64,000 nt of DNA, from the NCBI RefSeq assembly GCF_018070345.1, contig NZ_JAGPXX010000018.1:56789-120788 (forward strand), read 5' to 3'. The DNA comes from Streptomyces sp. F63. Its GTDB lineage: Bacteria > Actinomycetota > Actinomycetes > Streptomycetales > Streptomycetaceae. The translations under genes were made by a program, and so were the position numbers. Positions 62,669 to 64,000 of this stretch are shown here, piece after piece. How positions within the stretch are numbered: position 1 is the stretch's first letter; each line of letters begins with the position of its first letter. The notes beneath the pieces were generated by a model. That model was not told where the DNA came from. It made no database searches and was given only the letters and a program-made list of their open reading frames with translations.

Positions 62669-63334
62669 TCAGTGGATGATGCCGGTGCGCAGGGCGACGG
62701 CCACCATGCCGGCGCGGTCGCCGGTGCCCAGCTTGCGCGCGATCCGGGCGAGATGGCTCTTGACGGTCAGGGCGGAGAGCCCCATGGAGACGCCGATCGC
62801 CTTGTTGGACTGGCCCTCGGCGACGAGCCGGAGCACCTCGACCTCGCGGCCGGACAGCTCCCGGTAGCCGCTGCCCGGGTGGCCGGGGGCGCCCGGCGGC
62901 CGGCGGTGCATCCGGGCCGCGGCCGCGCCGACGGGCACGGCGCCCGGTCGGCCCGGGATGCCGAGGTTGGTGCGGGTGCCGGTGACGACGTACCCCTTGA
63001 CGCCGCCGGCGAGGGCGTTGCGGACGGCGCCGATGTCGTCGGCGGCGGAGAGGGCGAGGCCGTTGGGCCAGCCCGCGGCGCGGGTCTCGGAGAGGAGGGT
63101 GAGACCGGAGCCGTCGGGGAGGTGGACGTCGGCGACGCAGATGTCCCGGGGATTGGCGACCCGCGGGCGGGCCTCCGCGATCGAGGAGGCCTCGATGACG
63201 TCCCGGACTCCGAGCGCCCAGAGATGGCGGGTGACGGTGGAGCGGACACGGGGGTCGGCGACGACGACCATGGCCGTCGGCTTGTTCGGACGGTAGGCGA
63301 CCAGGCTTGCGGGCTGCTCGAGAAGAACGGACAC
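62669..63334 (-). CDS. whiI: WhiI, atypical response regulator of sporulation
   Basis: 221 residues from ATG 63334. The receiver domain keeps the phospho-acceptor position (Asp69 in VADVHLPDGSG) and Lys114, but has only one of the usual two acidic residues near the start (VVVADPRVR). That is an incomplete phosphorylation pocket, as reported for WhiI. A LuxR/NarL HTH is at about 157-205 (LSGREVEVLRLVAEGQSNKA). The neighbourhood (fadAB, rnd) and a sigma-WhiG-like promoter match S. coelicolor whiI. The protein pairs with BldM to switch on late sporulation genes. Confidence 0.85.
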   Translation of the reverse strand: MSVLLEQPASLVAYRPNKPTAMVVVADPRVRSTVTRHLWALGVRDVIEASSIAEARPRVANPRDICVADVHLPDGSGLTLLSETRAAGWPNGLALSAADDIGAVRNALAGGVKGYVVTGTRTNLGIPGRPGAVPVGAAAARMHRRPPGAPGHPGSGYRELSGREVEVLRLVAEGQSNKAIGVSMGLSALTVKSHLARIARKLGTGDRAGMVAVALRTGIIH

Positions 63335-63416
63335 CAGGCCTCCTGCTGGGGAGTGCGGGGGAAGGGCTCGGTATGGGGGGTGAGCCGGGGGCTTCGTCCC
63401 GTGGGGGACACCTGGT

Positions 63417-63444
63417 CCTTCGGCAGCATTCGGGGGAGTCTTTA
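63417..63444 (-). promoter_or_regulatory. Sigma-WhiG-type promoter of whiI
   Basis: Minus strand TAAA (63444-63441), 16-nt spacer, GCCGAAGG (63424-63417), against the consensus TAAA-N15/16-GCCGATAA. whiI is a known WhiG target. Confidence 0.65.
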
Positions 63445-64000
63445 GCGAATGATCACGATTTAGTGAGTAACAATTCGGGCAATTCGGACGATTGCTCGAT
63501 CATGGAACGGCCGGGGAACGGGCGGTTCGCGCGGCGCGTGAGGTCTTCCGGGCCGGTCCGTGCCGGGTGTCGCCGAGGCGCCGGCGTGCGCCCGGCCGAC
63601 CCGGGATGTGCGGGCCGCGCGGCCGCCATCGGCGAGTGCGCACCGCGCTCCGCCCGTGCGGCACCGGCACCGGCACCGGAGGGGGCACCCGCATCCGGCC
63701 GTGGCACCGGTACCGGCCGTGGCACCGGTACCGGCCTGGCAGTGGCACCGGCCGTGGCAGTGGCCGGGCATCCGCACCGTCAGCGGCACACGCGGACCGC
63801 AGGGCCCTCAGGCCGGCAGGTCGTCAGGAACCCGGCGGCGGGCCGTGGGCCGGCACCGCTGCGGCGGGGGATTCCCTCCCCGGCGCCCGCGCCCGGTCCC
63901 CTGTCCCGGCGCCACGGGCGGGGCGGGTGCGGCGGGAACCGGAAGGCCCGCGGGCCGGGGCCGGGCCGGGGCCGGGGCCGGGGCGGGGGCGGGGCGGGGG
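63445..64000. other. Repeat-rich end of the window without a convincing gene
   Basis: About 550 bp. An A/T-rich patch (63445-63480) is followed by GC-rich low-complexity DNA with GGCACC runs and, at the edge, GGGGCC runs. Short frames here are compositionally biased and lack ribosome sites. Confidence 0.5.
63695..63730. repeat. 18-bp tandem duplication
   Basis: Two exact copies of CCGGCCGTGGCACCGGTA, flanked by further GGCACCGG-type partial copies (63661-63770). Confidence 0.8.

Noticed and set aside
63453..63789. Short minus-strand frames upstream of whiI
   Set aside because: They are built from GGCACC repeats, without ribosome sites or family similarity.

Overview
The window reads as a stretch of a Streptomyces-type actinomycete chromosome. 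GC is very high and third codon positions are G/C-biased. Many genes start at GTG and overlap their neighbour by 4 bp (ATGA/GTGA). The gene order matches a conserved Streptomyces core segment: murA2, acnA, ngcEFG, rok7B7, xylFGH, dxs, amino-acid permease, then fadB, fadA, rnd, whiI. Accessory blocks are inserted into this core. No tRNA, rRNA, CRISPR array or complete insertion sequence was seen.

Left accessory part (1-13.5 kb). A CoA-transferase gene is cut by the left edge, followed by a small membrane protein with an Arg/Glu-repeat tail. Next come an SDR reductase/epimerase and a 1187-residue ketosynthase-ACP-alpha-oxoamine synthase fusion. That pair converges on an XRE regulator + ImmA/IrrE metallopeptidase pair and a MAB_1171c-type membrane protein. 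Together they form a plausible, not obviously described, small-molecule production-and-sensing cassette. A TetR/WHG regulator, an RsbW-like ATPase, an XRE-TPR regulator with a SLOG-like protein, a decayed stretch, and an AbiEii-type nucleotidyltransferase with a non-standard partner follow.

Core with insertions (13.7-35 kb). murA2 (MurA fused to an XRE domain) probably has a leaderless start and its own operator. A four-gene gas-vesicle-type cassette (gvpJ with zinc ribbon, gvpJ-PH fusion, gvpK, gvpF) lies between murA2 and acnA. acnA carries a MarR/TamR-like palindrome and an iron-box-like site. ngcEFG (chitobiose/GlcNAc uptake, with a candidate DasR site), rok7B7, xylFGH (xylose uptake), dxs and an APC permease follow.

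NRPS cluster (35.5-49.3 kb). All genes lie on the + strand, most with overlapping starts: ATP-grasp ligase, C-A(Ser)-PCP-C-PCP-C synthetase, RidA, alpha/beta hydrolase with a Cys nucleophile, MFS exporter, A-PCP protein, GntA/DcsA-type heme N-hydroxylase and MOSC protein. I infer a serine-containing peptide with an N-hydroxylated guanidine or amine, released by a trans-acting Cys thioesterase or by the terminal C domain.

Right part (49.4-64 kb). PMT-like glycosyltransferase, SAM methyltransferase, XRE-cupin regulator, NYN protein, recQ, LytR-CpsA-Psr protein, fadB-fadA, rnd and whiI (behind a candidate sigma-WhiG promoter). The last ~0.65 kb is repeat-rich with no convincing gene.
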